Shown: one piece after another, positions 34,045 to 46,006 of the stretch
How positions within the stretch are numbered: the stretch's first letter is position 1
Layout of the letters: the number at the start of each line of letters is the position of its first letter
Assembly (NCBI GenBank): GCA_004802725.1
Contig: SGPM01000199.1
Location: 1 to 50,488 of the forward strand
Source: Antrodiella citrinella
Taxonomy: Eukaryota; Basidiomycota; Agaricomycetes; Polyporales; Steccherinaceae
Length of the DNA: 50,488 nucleotides
Direction of reading: 5' to 3'
Position numbers and translations under genes: made by a program
Notes under the pieces: generated by a model
The model's input: only the letters and a program-made list of their open reading frames with translations
Databases searched by the model: none
What the model was told of the DNA's origin: nothing

Positions 34045-34518
34045 GTATTTCTACCCGACGCATCATGAATTGAGACCGTTGAGTTGATGTTAGCAACATT
34101 GTCTGCTTGGTTTGCGCTGGGGACTCTTTTGAAATTTGCGAAAATCTTTTGAGAGGGGAGGGGTAACTTATTATGTAATGTGTCCGTAACTGGTTATCTG
34201 GCAAAGATCTTCGAGCCTTCGCGTCTCCTTCAAGTTTCTTCGCACCGATGTGCAACCTAATTTCATACTACGACCTCATGATACGCTTGTAAACATCCCC
34301 GGATACTTGTGAACAAAAGACACCAGGATCATGCGTTATTATACCGACTCTACAGCTACCTATTGGGGAGGACCTGCCTGCCACTAAAGGAATAATACGC
34401 TAAACGGTACGCCACGACTATACAGTATACCTATGAGACGATTACTAACAATCTTGTAAGTAGAAAGAATAAGATATGCCGTCAAATAACTTAAAGAGAC
34501 GCAAAGCTATCGATCGAT
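34045..34518. other. Intergenic between convergent genes
   Basis: About 470 bp between two stop codons. AT-rich with no supported gene; presumably 3' UTRs. Confidence 0.5.
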
Positions 34519-35480
34519 CTACTTCTTGAGTTCCTGGTCTTTTGCGCTCTGCGCCCCCAACCAACTCCCAACGCCCACAACAACGCTTCCAATGGTCTGA
34601 GCTGTTCCGCTTGCGAGGAACGCACCTGCGCCGCCTGCAGCCACGGCAGGTACCGACGGGACACTACCCAGGGCGACCAGAATGGCGGAGAGCGCGCACA
34701 TCGTCCTGGGGTTCTCGGAAACCAGGACGTCTAGAGAGTGACTGGCGTTCAGAAGCCAGACGGGAACATGAGTGGTTTGCGTGGTGGCTGGGATTAAAAT
34801 GTCAGTCTATGATCTTGGATAAAAGGAGTCCAATCGACTCACGTTCACCAAAGGGCAGTGCTGGTTTGAAGAACGATCCTTTGCCAGGAGAAGCTGACGC
34901 GGTTTTGCTAGAAGTCTTCTTTACGTCGGAGGCTTTGGAATGGCTCTTCGTAGTGGTTTCACCTTCCCGATGTGACAAGGAGCGCAGAAGAAATGGCTGT
35001 CTGGTAGGAGACGGTCCCGTGGGAGCACTAGGATCGTTCGTGCCTTTCCCCGCGATCCACCATATGCCTGAAGGCACGCTGCTAATCATCCAAGCCTGTG
35101 TGACTTTCGGATCCAGCTCCCCTGGGACTCATCGTTAGAGACAGGAAAGACAAATACAGGTAAACCGACTTACAGCCCATGTTACTCATCGCGATCTTGA
35201 ACTTTTTCCAGCTCCAGCTGTACCTCCCACCATGCATGTTCCTCATCACCTTCTTGAGATCCTCGAAACGCGCCAGCGCTCTTCCTCGCAGATAGTGCTG
35301 TGCCACTCGGTGCCACACACCCTTGGGGACCTTCCGCTTCTTGCAGCCCTCTTTGATCGCAGACAACCATACGTCCACGGCCAAGTCTTTCTTGACTTTC
35401 CCTGTGAACAGGGGGGCGTCGGGCCAAGAGTCGTACACGGATTGGTAGTCAAAGGGACCGATCTTGAACGTTTCAAGCAT
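34519..35480 (-). CDS. Conserved basidiomycete protein of unknown function with hydrophobic C terminus
   Basis: Three exons, 35480-35174, 35121-34843 and 34787-34519, give 284 aa in phase. The first 130 residues form a compact, charged, Trp-rich domain (EGCKKRKVPKGVWHRVAQHY, MHGGRYSWSWKKFKIAM, GIWWIAGKG) that resembles uncharacterised proteins found across Agaricomycetes; this is recollection of pattern, not a search. A Ser/Lys-rich linker follows. The C-terminal 60 or so residues are Ala/Gly/Val-rich and hydrophobic and could insert in a membrane. The reading frame is open further upstream, and an alternative ATG at 35693 would add 71 basic residues that could be a mitochondrial presequence. 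Function is unknown. Confidence 0.65.
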
Positions 35481-36224
35481 CGCAAGGGCCCGGGGTGGGG
35501 GGTCGTGGTCGTGATGGGAGACCCGTCGAATGGAGGGGGAGGGGGAAAGGCTGGTGTGGAGACGACGGACTGGCGTGCGAGTCCTATTACGCGGTAGAGA
35601 ACTGTGTGGCCGTTGAATATAACGTTTGTTTGACTGGGCCACCGCATGCTGTTTGGGCGAAGGCTCTTTGTCTTTCAAGACTATTGATTTCATATCATTT
35701 ACGACAGGGGTTATAGTTCTTTCAAAGCTTTGAGAGAAGTTCAATGATAGACTACGCTTTGATGCGTACCTACATGTGAACGTTGTGAAGAGAAGGGGAG
35801 GGATCACATCACACATTGATGCACAGACGCACACAAACATATTCGTGTCTGAACGTTTGAACTTGAATCTGCAAGACGTTGATTACTCGAGGACGCAATA
35901 TGAAAACGCAATAAGGCTGTCAATGGAATACATCTGTTGCCACGCGTTCAGAACGTTGTTCATTTGCACCTTGGTCGTGGCGTTTTCGTGCATGGGACAC
36001 AAATCACTACTCTGAACAGCACAATGTAGGGGCTCCGAATACTCAAGCTGCAATGTAATGTCGTCATAAAATCTGCTCGAAGAATATGGCTATGCAGCAA
36101 TAATGGTCGATCATTTCATGCAGTACTCACTGGTCCCTCTTGAAACGCTGGAAACTCGCATATCGCAGCACTCCAGGAATCACCATATCTGGGTGTGATT
36201 AATATTTCGCAGACCCTGTTCTGA
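35481..36224. other. Intergenic, with possible 5' extension of the preceding gene
   Basis: About 740 bp. The part next to 35480 stays open in frame to beyond 35693 (see the gene at 34519-35480). The rest has no supported gene. Confidence 0.45.
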
Positions 36225-37530
36225 TTATAAAGGTGTAGCAGCAGAAGATGAGTCAAGAGAAGATATGCTGTCGTCCTCGGTCGCAGTGGATTTATCGCGA
36301 CCAACTATGTATCCAGGACTTCCTACGCGCTCGCCGTCGATCCAGACACCACCTTTGACGTGCTCTTTGGACAAAGGAATGCCGATCTTCGCGCAGAGGC
36401 GGGTGAAGTATCCAGGGAGGGGCGCCATGACGGTGACGCGCTGTCGCTTTCCGTTTGGTGAGTACCGCTGTTTGTGGACCATAAGTTGGATGTCGTAATA
36501 GGGTAAAAGTAGATACGCCTACATATAGAGATACTTGAAGCGCGTGGAGGTAGAGGTGTTCAGGTGGTACAGTCACGAATCCAGTTATAGATGTCGGTAG
36601 TCGGGAAGAAGAGAAGATGGTATCTCCCAATATTGGAGCTGCTCGCAGATGAGTCATATAAGCTTGCCATATAGTGTTTCCAGCTCACCAGACAGAGTAC
36701 GAGCCATATGAGTGCGCAGCTGACGCTTGATGCCGGTATGGAGCGTGAGCTTCATGAGACTCAGAGGCACCTTGTCCTGAATACCATATATTCAGCTTTC
36801 TGTAAAGACCACAGATGGGACATGCATACCGAGGAGCCCAGTACCTCCCAATCCGTCTCTGCAGGTTTGTGTTTATCGAACTTCAACCCAACCTTGCTCC
36901 TACTTGACTTCGACTCCGAAGGTGATAACACGTCCACTTTGCCCTCGGAATCAATGACGAGAGTGTTCTTGATTGTTCCATTCTTTTCCGGGAAAGTCTG
37001 AACACCTCCGCGTACAATAGCAAGGTACGTCTTGTCGATCGTTCGAGATTGGAACTGCTGCGACAGATCCCGGGCGAGTTGAGGGTTCAATGCGAACAGC
37101 AGTGCACCTGTGGTAGGCTGCAGGTTCTTCAGTCAATTGCGAGGACATGAGATGATTGGTACACACACCTTGTCCAGTCGGTGAACTGGTAAGGGCAGGG
37201 ATTTAGTCCCAAGCGCGTACTGGATATCTAAAGATAACACGTTCAGTAAGAGGATTGCGAAGATGTCTGATGTGACGTACCAGCCAAGAAATCCTCCAGC
37301 TCGCCACTTGGCTCCAGTGCACTCTCTCTCCCTTGGTGGTTCAGTTGGCATACAAGCCCACTGGGCTTGTTTACAACAACAACACCTCTGTCTGCATATA
37401 CAACCATGGATTGGGAGCGTGTCTGAGACCACGGATGTGGTGGCGTACGCCATGCCCGATGAGAAGCGGCTTTGAGGATAGGGTTGCGATATGTCGAAGA
37501 TGCGCGACTACAAAGTGACCATAGTGCCAT
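36225..37530 (-). CDS. RluA-family RNA pseudouridine synthase, probably mitochondrial
   Basis: Six exons, 37530-37281, 37227-37169, 37117-36830, 36776-36689, 36638-36535 and 36467-36225, give 343 aa in phase. The start gives an N terminus rich in Arg, Ser and Ala with few acidic residues (MALWSLCSRASSTYR), as in mitochondrial presequences. The catalytic motif HRLDK places the active Asp at about residue 102 and is followed by TTGALLFAL. Family motifs VVVNKPSGLVCQ before it, and KTYLAIVRG and LHTGIKRQLRTHMA after it, complete the RluA fold. The enzyme isomerises uridine to pseudouridine in rRNA, tRNA or mitochondrial mRNA; the RNA target is not visible. The final 30 residues are Ser/Asp-rich and probably disordered. 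It is head to head with the SWIB gene. Confidence 0.9.
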
Positions 37531-37790
37531 CCAATATTTGTTGAAAACAACAACTTTGAAAGACAAGGGGAAGATGGGTGGTGTTGAACGCGAAAGACGT
37601 CAAAGAGACGGTGACAGAGGTCGAAGACAAAATCAGCCAGATCAGATCGGGAAGGCGTTGCCTTTTTTGCTCTTTCCAGCGCTTACAACGTTTGCTTTCT
37701 CCGACTACTCCAGAATTCCAGTTTGACCGCACAGAGCGATCCGGTCTTCCCATTTCTGATCAAATCACACCTTTGTACACTTTTTAAACG
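37531..37790. promoter_or_regulatory. Bidirectional promoter of pseudouridine synthase and SWIB genes
   Basis: The two start codons are 260 bp apart in opposite directions. No factor site stands out. The short spacing is typical of co-expressed housekeeping pairs, which is inference. Confidence 0.5.
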
Positions 37791-39416
37791 ATGGAACCTC
37801 CAAAACCTGCTACTAAGTGAGCTGCATACTCTCTACGTATCGCGTCGTCATTCATATGTTATCCACTCGCAGGAAGCGCAAGTTGACAGACAAGGCTCTA
37901 CCATCAACCATCCTTTCTTCACCAAACTATGCGGTGGACTCCCAAATGTATCAAGACTTGCTCGCGATGGAGAGGAGGCTGGACTGGACGATGTCGCGGA
38001 AGAGGGCAGAAGTGCAGGACGCGCTCATGAGAACAATACCAGTACGCGCACCGTGTTTGTTAAGTTGTCTTCATGATCTCGTACCTGCAATCCAGGCAAC
38101 GCGGACATTGCGAATCTTCCTGAGTCACACTGTCTCTGGTCAAGCATGGCAGCAAAGCACCGACCCCACAGTGGCAGCGGACATATCTGCAGACGCCAAG
38201 CCCAACTTGGAGACCGGGGAGGGAATTCCAGCGTGGCAGTTCAAGGTCGAAGGACGATTGATTGAGGTGTGTATGTCCTTTGTTACCTTTGAACAACGCG
38301 TCTGATTGTTTGAGTAGGTTCCGAACCAGCGAGCCAAGGACCGAGCGCCGCCACGAAAGTTCTCAACGTTCATCAAGAATTTGGTAGTTGAGCTTGATAG
38401 AGACCCTGCGCAATACGCGGATAGCAATGTTGTTGAGGTACGTATCATTATGTGTCCCAATATTAAGTGCTGACGCATCTCACGAATAGTGGAATCGTGG
38501 TTCTAGCCAGACAGCTCAAGACGGGTTCGCCATCCGACGGCTGGGTGATGCAACGACTAAGATACGCGTGGTCATTCACCTAGACCAGCAACCAGAAGTG
38601 TTCAAGATTCATCCCGAACTCAGTAAATATTCGTGTTTCTCTGTTTGACATCGCGCTGAAGTCGGTGTAGGCAATGTTCTGGGTGTCAAAGAGGACACAA
38701 AGATGGGGATAGTCCAAGCTCTTTGGAATTACATCAGGGAAGAGGGACTGCAGGATAAATTTGACCGCAGGACCATCAAGACAGACGCTAAGCTTAGACA
38801 AGTAAATAGTCAACATCTGAACGTAATCGGTACGCTCGTCACTAACCATCTGACTAGATTTTCGGTGTTGACGCCTTCCCATTTAATCAAATACCCGAGC
38901 GCGTCAACCGCTTCCTGATGGCCCCGGACCCCATTCTCCTGCATTACACACTCAATCCTCAGCATGCGCCGCCGGAAAAGCCGAGTGCATGGGACGTGGA
39001 GGTGAAGATCGACGACACCAACCTTCGGAACCGTATGAACGGTCTGGTCGTTGGCGTAGCGCAGGACACGGCGAAGGAGTTGGTCAAGATTGACGACGAG
39101 GTGCGTAATTTTCTGCACATATTCCAGCAGTGTACTCATGTCTGTACAGGTCTCTCTCCTGACACAGTCTCTGACCAACTCGCACTTGAAGTTCACCTTC
39201 CTGGATGCATTTTCCTCTAACCCGCAAGGCTTCATTCAAACATGGCTAGAGTCACAATCGCGTGATCTGGAGAGCGTCTTGGGCAGCGGGCCGAGTGAGG
39301 GCGCGACGCTACGACAAGATGACCTCCGACGGAGCGAGTACTTTCGGCTACCTTGGGTGGAAGAAGCGATCGCAATTCAGGAAGGGCAGAGAAAGGCAGC
39401 GAGGGCAGGGTTGTAG
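37791..39416 (+). CDS. SWI/SNF-type remodelling complex subunit with SWIB domain (SMARCD/Rsc6/Snf12-like)
   Basis: Eight exons (37791-37816, 37873-38041, 38096-38266, 38318-38437, 38490-38622, 38671-38801, 38858-39100, 39150-39416) give 419 aa in phase. The protein starts MEPPKPATKKRKLTDK and has MERRLDWTMSRKRAEVQDAL, a conserved element of the BAF60 family. A central SWIB/MDM2 domain begins at about residue 210 (FKIHPELSNVLGVKEDTKMG, LWNYIREEGLQDKFD). The C-terminal helical region (FLDAFSSNPQGFIQTWLESQ, then SEYFRLPWVEEAIAI) is also typical of the family. This subunit acts in the nucleus as a scaffold and contact for transcription factors. Whether it belongs to SWI/SNF or RSC, or to both, cannot be told from sequence alone. 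Confidence 0.93.
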
Positions 39417-40642
39417 ATTGCTTGATGCACTTTTTTCATCTTTTTATGTATACTCTCGCTGTGTTCGCGCCCCGTATTATAATTTACTGTAGTCATGGAA
39501 GTCAAGTCTGTTACCATTCATGCTGCTTTCGAAATGAATGCTGAATACCTCGACGGTGTCTGGACCGTCTGGACTGGACTCCGCTCGAGGCTCCTGAGCG
39601 CTTGATCCACGAAGCCTCTGAACAATATGTACAAATAGCGCTGACCATACCGCACTGCTGCAGTTGGTAACTTGTCCACCAATTTTTATGTGCATCTTCT
39701 CAATCATCTTTTGCTGCTTCACCGCTTCACGCTTGCATCTACTCGTGTGATGGATGTGTTTTCATGTATATTCAGGTTGTGGGTCCTCAGGAAGGCAGAG
39801 GTCATCAAGTCCTTCTCAACAGGCCCGGGATTCTGCCGACCAGGCCCGTATACTTCGAAGGGGGATGACACTAACAGGGTTTATGAGTTGTGGACCAGGG
39901 ACGATGGATACACATGTATGGTGCGTCGTTGTGCGGTAATCAGCTACGCCATTGCTTCTTGACAGCAACCCTCAGATGACAAGCCAACGTTAGAGTGATC
40001 CTGTGCCACGAACAGTCACTGAATGATCATGAGTAACTACAGCTCGTCTGAACGTTGAAGATGGAACGGCGTGACTTACGGTATCCCTCATTATGATTCA
40101 CGCCAAGCTGACTGTGCCAGTGGTATGACGGGTGGTCTATTGAATGGCAGCTTCTGGCAGCGATGTTCCAGAGGCGCCGTGCCACGTCTGCGAGATCCGC
40201 CTCTTATCGTTTGTGGTGAGCATCAGGCTTTGGACGTTGTTATCGCGGTGAGCTTGTGAGATAGTCTATCAAAGGTCTTTCATTGAAGTGCTTCTGTTCT
40301 GCGACTCAGGTGGTGTGTGTCACCTCGGGGCGTGGCCTCGGCTCACACGATTATAGCCGCGACTTCCGACTTCTTCAAGTCACTGGCTGTCGGTCTGTTG
40401 ATTCCATCCCTACTCAGCTGCACTCGATAAGCACTCGGATCTTGTAGCGTCGAGGGAGTCTTGGCCGGGATTTTGGTCATTCCAGCGTTCCGCGGTCCTC
40501 GTCCCAGCAAAGTCGCTTCAGGAAGTGCTATTCTTATTAATGTCTTTTTCAAAATTGTCAGTCCTGAGAGTGGCCCTAAGGGGTGTCGACCTTTGCGAAG
40601 TACATATGGATCACTTGCAAGAGGAGACTGCAGATCACAACA
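39417..40642. other. Intergenic, no gene seen
   Basis: About 1.2 kb with short overlapping frames on both strands and no recognisable protein or RNA gene. The right end holds the amine oxidase promoter. Confidence 0.45.
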
Positions 40643-42709
40643 ATGCTCACCTCTCCACTCACCAGGATCCTCGCATTGCTCGTGTTGGTTCGGGCTGGTT
40701 CGTTCGGGGTTGCCATGCCAGCTCAAGAACCAGTGCAAGCTTCACTTCCTGTCACACGTCCTCCCCGAGATGCTCGTGTTCTCATTCTCGGAGGTGGCGT
40801 AGCCGGTATCACAGCGGCGAATGCCCTACATGAAAATGGGATTTCGGATTTTATCATTCTCGAGGCCCGGCATGAACTCGGCGGTCGTATGACGAGTCGC
40901 TCCTTTGGTACCACAGATAACCAGTATACTGTCGAGCTGGGTGCAAACTGGATCCAGGGGACGCAAGCAAAGGGCGGTTTGGAGAATCCCATTTGGGGGC
41001 TGGGGAAGAAGCACAACATTGCGACACGGACCAGCTCATTCTCTAACATTAGTACGTTGAACATTTGTCTCTTTGTCATTTGTTTCCTGACATGTGTTAT
41101 AGCAACGTTTGACGAGACGGGACATGTGGATTTTCAAGATGTAGTCAAAGCTTCTGCAAAGAATTATGCACGTTTAACAGACGCAGCAGGTACATACTTG
41201 AGTCTTTCATCAGGCGCGAACACTAATCCTTTGCACACGACAGGTGTCAGAGTATCTCGTGATTTCGTAGATACAACTGCGCGTGGAGGCTACTCCCTTA
41301 CAGGCGCGCAGCCCTCAAATATTTATGAGATGGCAAGCGAATACTTCCAAGTACGTTGAACGTGTGTCGCTCAATTAAGTCACTCATACCTGGTACAGTT
41401 CGATTGGGAATTTGCTCAAACGCCGGAAGAGACGTCATGGATCGCTTCATCTTGGGTAAACTCCTCTCTTATCAACCCGTGGGTTCGTGCAACTTACTTA
41501 CGATAATGCTGCTTGCTGCTTGTGTTACCACGATACGCTTGCAATCTGTAGGCCAACAACTATACGTTCCGATCAAACGCGGGCGGCTTCTCAGAAGTGA
41601 ACGCGATGTCGGTGGACCAGCGTGGCTTCAAAACGTTGGTTCAAGCTGAAGCTTCCTCGTTTCTTCGCGACTCGCAAGTCCGCGTGAACTCAACAGTTAC
41701 CGACGTTGCGTATTCTACAAATGGCGTTGCAATCACGTTGAACACTGGGCAGATACTTCACGCGGACTACGCAATATCGACTTTCAGGTGAGATCCAGCA
41801 TTATGTAGACCATAATGCAGATACCGAAGTTATTCGCCCAGTCTTGGCGTTTTGCAGCACAATGACGTTACCTTCACGCCAACGCTTCCTGAATGGAAAC
41901 GGGAAGCCATCCATAGCATGTCGATGGTACGCTTTGATGATATTGTTTTTATACCTGACACGACTGATGTCGAAATCTAGGGAGTATTCACCAAGATATT
42001 CTTCCAGTTTCCGGAGAAATTCTGGTTCGACACGGAGGTACGTCTACCTTTCAAACTTTGGCTTAACATTTGTGCTAATGGCGAGACCTCAGATGGGTTT
42101 ATACGCTGATAGAGAGCGTGGACGATACGCAGTCTGGCAGAGCCTCGACCACATGAATTATTTCCCAGGCTCTGGGATCATTTTTGTCACGGTCACTGTA
42201 TGAGATTTATCCTCGAAAGTTGCAACGACGTCGCTGACCCTCTCACCAGGGAGACTTCTCAAAGCGAATTGAGGCACTACCCGACAGTCAAGTCAAATTC
42301 GAAGCATTGGCTGTTCTCAGATCCATGTATCCAAATATCTCGATACCGGAGCCCTTGGAATTTTACTTCCACAGGTGGCACTCAGATCCGCTCTTCCGCG
42401 GGTCTTATTCCAATTGGCCTGCATCGTTCCTGATCGAGCGCTCAGTGAACTTGCGAGCTAACGTCGGTGAGAGGCTGTGGTTCGCTGGTGAAGCTACCAG
42501 CATGAAGCACTTTGGTGAGTATCCTTTATGCAATGACTCTAACACCCTGCCTGATGCAAGTCTGACGTATTCTAGGGTTCTTGCATGGAGCATATCTTGA
42601 AGGCAGGGAGATAGGCTCAGCCGTAGCTGAATGTGTGAAGGAAGGTGGTTGTATTGGCTTAGAGCATGTGGAGACGGTGAAGAACGCCAGGCCGTACGAA
42701 CTCTTCTGA
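40643..42709 (+). CDS. Secreted FAD-dependent amine (polyamine) oxidase
   Basis: Ten exons (40643-41051, 41103-41189, 41244-41350, 41399-41455, 41552-41787, 41842-41926, 41981-42037, 42093-42197, 42250-42514, 42576-42709) give 513 aa in phase. The chosen ATG yields a signal peptide (MLTSPLTRILALLVLVRAG). The Rossmann motif VLILGGGVAGITAANAL, the second FAD element EARHELGGRM and ELGANWIQG near the substrate cavity match the polyamine/monoamine oxidase fold. LWFAGEATS and the C-terminal GFLHGAYLEGR complete the FAD site. Expected reaction: oxidation of a primary or secondary amine to aldehyde or imine with release of H2O2. An upstream in-frame ATG exists but would bury the signal peptide. The neighbours are two tandem P450 genes on the same strand. 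Confidence 0.93.
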
Positions 42710-43142
42710 ATACGGTCCACTCTGTACGTGATTTTAGTGCAGTCGTTGATCTAATCTAGTCACTGACCTGCCGTTCTTGATAGTTTTGTACCATTAATCT
42801 GAATAACTACGTCATGTAGCTCGTAATATCGGCAAGATCATTAACTTATATCACAGCAATTCTCAGACCCAGCGATAGATGGAGGTGACCATATGGCGAT
42901 CATGCATTCAAACCGTCGTACATCTTTCCACTTTGGCAGCTGGTAGGTGCGCACCACGGCGTCGCAGGGCTGAAGACGGATGTGCTTGGAAAGGTCAGTA
43001 TAATACCAACATTGACAGTGGCTCCGGATCTGTCCACGACACTTCTCGATTTGCAGGTAGATAAAGTGGAGGATTGCGTGGCCACTTGCAACTCTTATCT
43101 TGTCCTCTCATTTGACCGTCTTTCTTCTGGTACAATCAAGAT
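42710..43142. promoter_or_regulatory. Upstream region of the first P450 gene
   Basis: About 430 bp between the amine oxidase stop and the P450 start. No gene was seen. It should hold the amine oxidase 3' UTR and the P450 promoter; no specific element was recognised. Confidence 0.4.
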
Positions 43143-45395
43143 ATGGCTGTTGCCTGGATAGTGTTCACTGCTATCGCTGTGGGCATAGCGGTCTGGTGGA
43201 TGAACTCTCGGTCTGCTCTTGTCTTACCTCCTGGACCACGGGGACTACCCATACTCGGAAACGCTCTCCAGATGCCCAAGGATTTTCACGAGCATACGTT
43301 TGCGGAATGGGGTCAGCAACACGGTAAGCATCTGCCTGTGAATGTGCGTTTACGTTGTGTCCTTACTCGTGCATCTTACAGGCGATGTCGTGTATGTGAA
43401 GCTTTTTCGTACGCCAGCAATCATCCTGGGTTCCGTCCAGGCTGCACACGACTTATTGGAAAAACGCGGAGCGAATTATTCAGGCAGACCACGTTTTTCT
43501 GCCATACGAGAGCTGTACGTGAATCAATGCATCTTGATGGAACCGGTGCTGAATGGCGCGAGGATCCAGGATGGGTTTCAAGACCGAATTGCCGTTCTTG
43601 CCTTACGGTCCACGGTTCCGCCAGGTTCGCAAGTGGTTTCACGATGTGTTCGAAGTGAAGGCTGCCTTGCATGATTACCAGCCTTTACAACGACGAGAGG
43701 TTGTGGTACTGCTGAACAATCTACTGTTGAATTCAGACGCTTACGCTGCTCACTTTCATCGGTGAGCTTTTTTCCTCTCTATCATGGCGGATCTCTTCTC
43801 AAGGCCATCATAGATTTGCGTCTGCAATTATCCTTGAAGTTATATACGGCCATAGTGTCACTACAGACGATGACGAATTTATGCTACGGGCGAGGGAAGC
43901 TGTAACTGCAGCGGCTCATGCTGGGAGGTACGTAGCAGTATATTCAAGTTACGTTTGAACCACACATCATGACATTATTGTTCGAATTAGCCCTGGAAGT
44001 ACGCTAGTAGATGTTTTCCCTCTTTGTAAGCAAGTTATATCTTTCGAACAATCCTCTTTGACATAACATTGATTCATAGTGAAGCATTATCCAACGTGGT
44101 TGCCTGGTTCAAACTTCAAAGTTTCGGGGAATCACATACGACGAATACGCGACATCATGGTTGATCTGCCATATAACATGGTCAAATCACAGATGGTATG
44201 TTCTTCAGGAACATACAACAATACTTTCCAATATTCACTATCCGCAAGGAATTAGGCAATTATCCCACCTCGTTCACTGCAAGCCTACTGGAAACTTACG
44301 CGCTGGATGGATCACTTACCCTTGAGGACGAAGAGTACATCAAGGGATCCGCGGCGACGTTTTTGGGCGGTATGATGAATGCATCGTGTAACTGAAACGT
44401 ATTGCTTTGCTAATCTTAATTGTTCTTTGCGTGTGTAGCGGGCACTGATACGGTGAGCAAGGGCAACACAATCATGACGAGAGTTTCCTGACCCTTTATT
44501 CCAGGTGTCTAGCGCGATGACAACATTCATACTTGCCATGGTTCGCCACCCCCACGTGTTCAAGAAAGCTCAGGAGGAGATCGATAGCGTCGTTAACTCT
44601 AACCGGTTGCCACAACTTGACGATAGGAATTCGTTACCATACCTTGACTGCATTATCAAAGAAGTGTATAGGTAAGATTCCGGCATGCATATGAGGGAAA
44701 TAATCTTACGCGATAGTTTCATAGATGGTGTCCTCCGGTGCCATTGGGTCAGCATGGTCTGATATTCATGCAGTTACCCCCATTTTCATGTAATTTTAGC
44801 ACCCCATACGTCCGATCGTGATGATGAATACCAGGGATACCACATTCCTGCCGGGTCCATGGTCATTCCAAACATATGGTCAGTGAGAACGTCATCATCT
44901 TAGTGCGGGTGACCTCACTCTGCTCACCTTGACAGGGGGATTTCTCGAGAGGCCGAAAGGTATCCAGAGCCTTCAGCATTCAATCCTGAGCGATACATGA
45001 ACGGGACAGAGGATCTGGATCCCAAGACATACATATTCGGCTTTGGTCGTAGGTAAGCTCTTTGTATTTCCTGTACATGGACATAAACTAACTAGCGATG
45101 TTGATTATCACAGAATTTGTCCAGGACAGTACTACGCTGATTCCAGTATATTCCTTGTCGCTGCAAATATCTTAGCCACCATGAACATATCCATGGCCAA
45201 AGATGAAGCAGGAATCGCAATAATACCACCGCTAGAATTCGTCTCCGGCATCTCGACGTACGTCTGTTCACCCTCTGTACGGATTCGGACATTGACCTCC
45301 TGGCAATAAACCTAAGGCATCCCAAACCATTCAGAGTCTCAATCAAACCTCGATCCCCTCGTTGCGTTGAACTTATCCAAGGACATGCAGCTTGA
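43143..45395 (+). CDS. Cytochrome P450 monooxygenase, first of a tandem pair
   Basis: Fourteen exons from 43143-43323 to 45317-45395 sum to 504 aa in phase. An N-terminal membrane anchor ([19 protein letters not shown]) is followed by the proline hinge [13 protein letters not shown]. The I-helix motif AGTDT is present and most of it lies in a 14-nt exon (44439-44452). The K-helix ExxR is EVYR, the PERF-like motif is FNPERY, and the heme loop is FGFGRRICPG with its Cys ligand. It is therefore a complete microsomal class II P450. The family resembles basidiomycete enzymes of the O-methylsterigmatocystin oxidoreductase-like type, but I cannot assign a CYP number. It is 611 bp upstream of a paralogue with the same gene structure. 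Confidence 0.93.
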
Positions 45396-46006
45396 CCGCA
45401 AGCTTTAGTCACCACTCGGCCGCTTGCCACTGACATGTTCGAGATTTTCTGGTGCATTTTACTATATCTTCCTTTATTTTACGCATCCAGCATTTGGAAT
45501 GTACTTCTGATATCATCTTGACCTTTCACGCATCGTTGATGTTGGAGCTTGATATCATCTTCGCGTCTGACAAGCCTGGGGCGGGCGAAGCACCTCTCGG
45601 AATATCCCGATACTGCTTCTGGTACTGGTTTGCTAATTTATCCATTGAAGAAGTGTTCCTGTCCTTTCTACAGTCAATGGCAAAGGAAATATTTAATCCG
45701 ACGGTACCTAAACTTGGCTTCTTCATAAGCTACTGTTCACTAAAAGCACATCAATTTCGATCTAGGGCCCTACTGTAGTTCAAGTTGACACTGCTTGTAG
45801 ACCGTGAGATATGCCAATAGCACATCTATGTATCGACCGTCTGATATGAAGCTTGCGCCGTGGGTTTTCCTTGCTACTCGGATGTGATACCACTGCCTCA
45901 AGAAGCAAATCACATCAGCGATATCAGTATAATAGAGCAATGACACTGGCACCCTAGACGCAGCACCGAGTCTCCAATTCCACCCACTACCCGACGGCAG
46001 AGTAAC
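45396..46006. other. Intergenic between tandem P450 genes
   Basis: About 610 bp with no supported gene. It should contain the terminator of the first P450 and the promoter of the second. Confidence 0.5.

Noticed and set aside
39417..40642. Possible small genes between the SWIB gene and the amine oxidase
   Set aside because: Only short frames without motifs, and no convincing start with splice signals.
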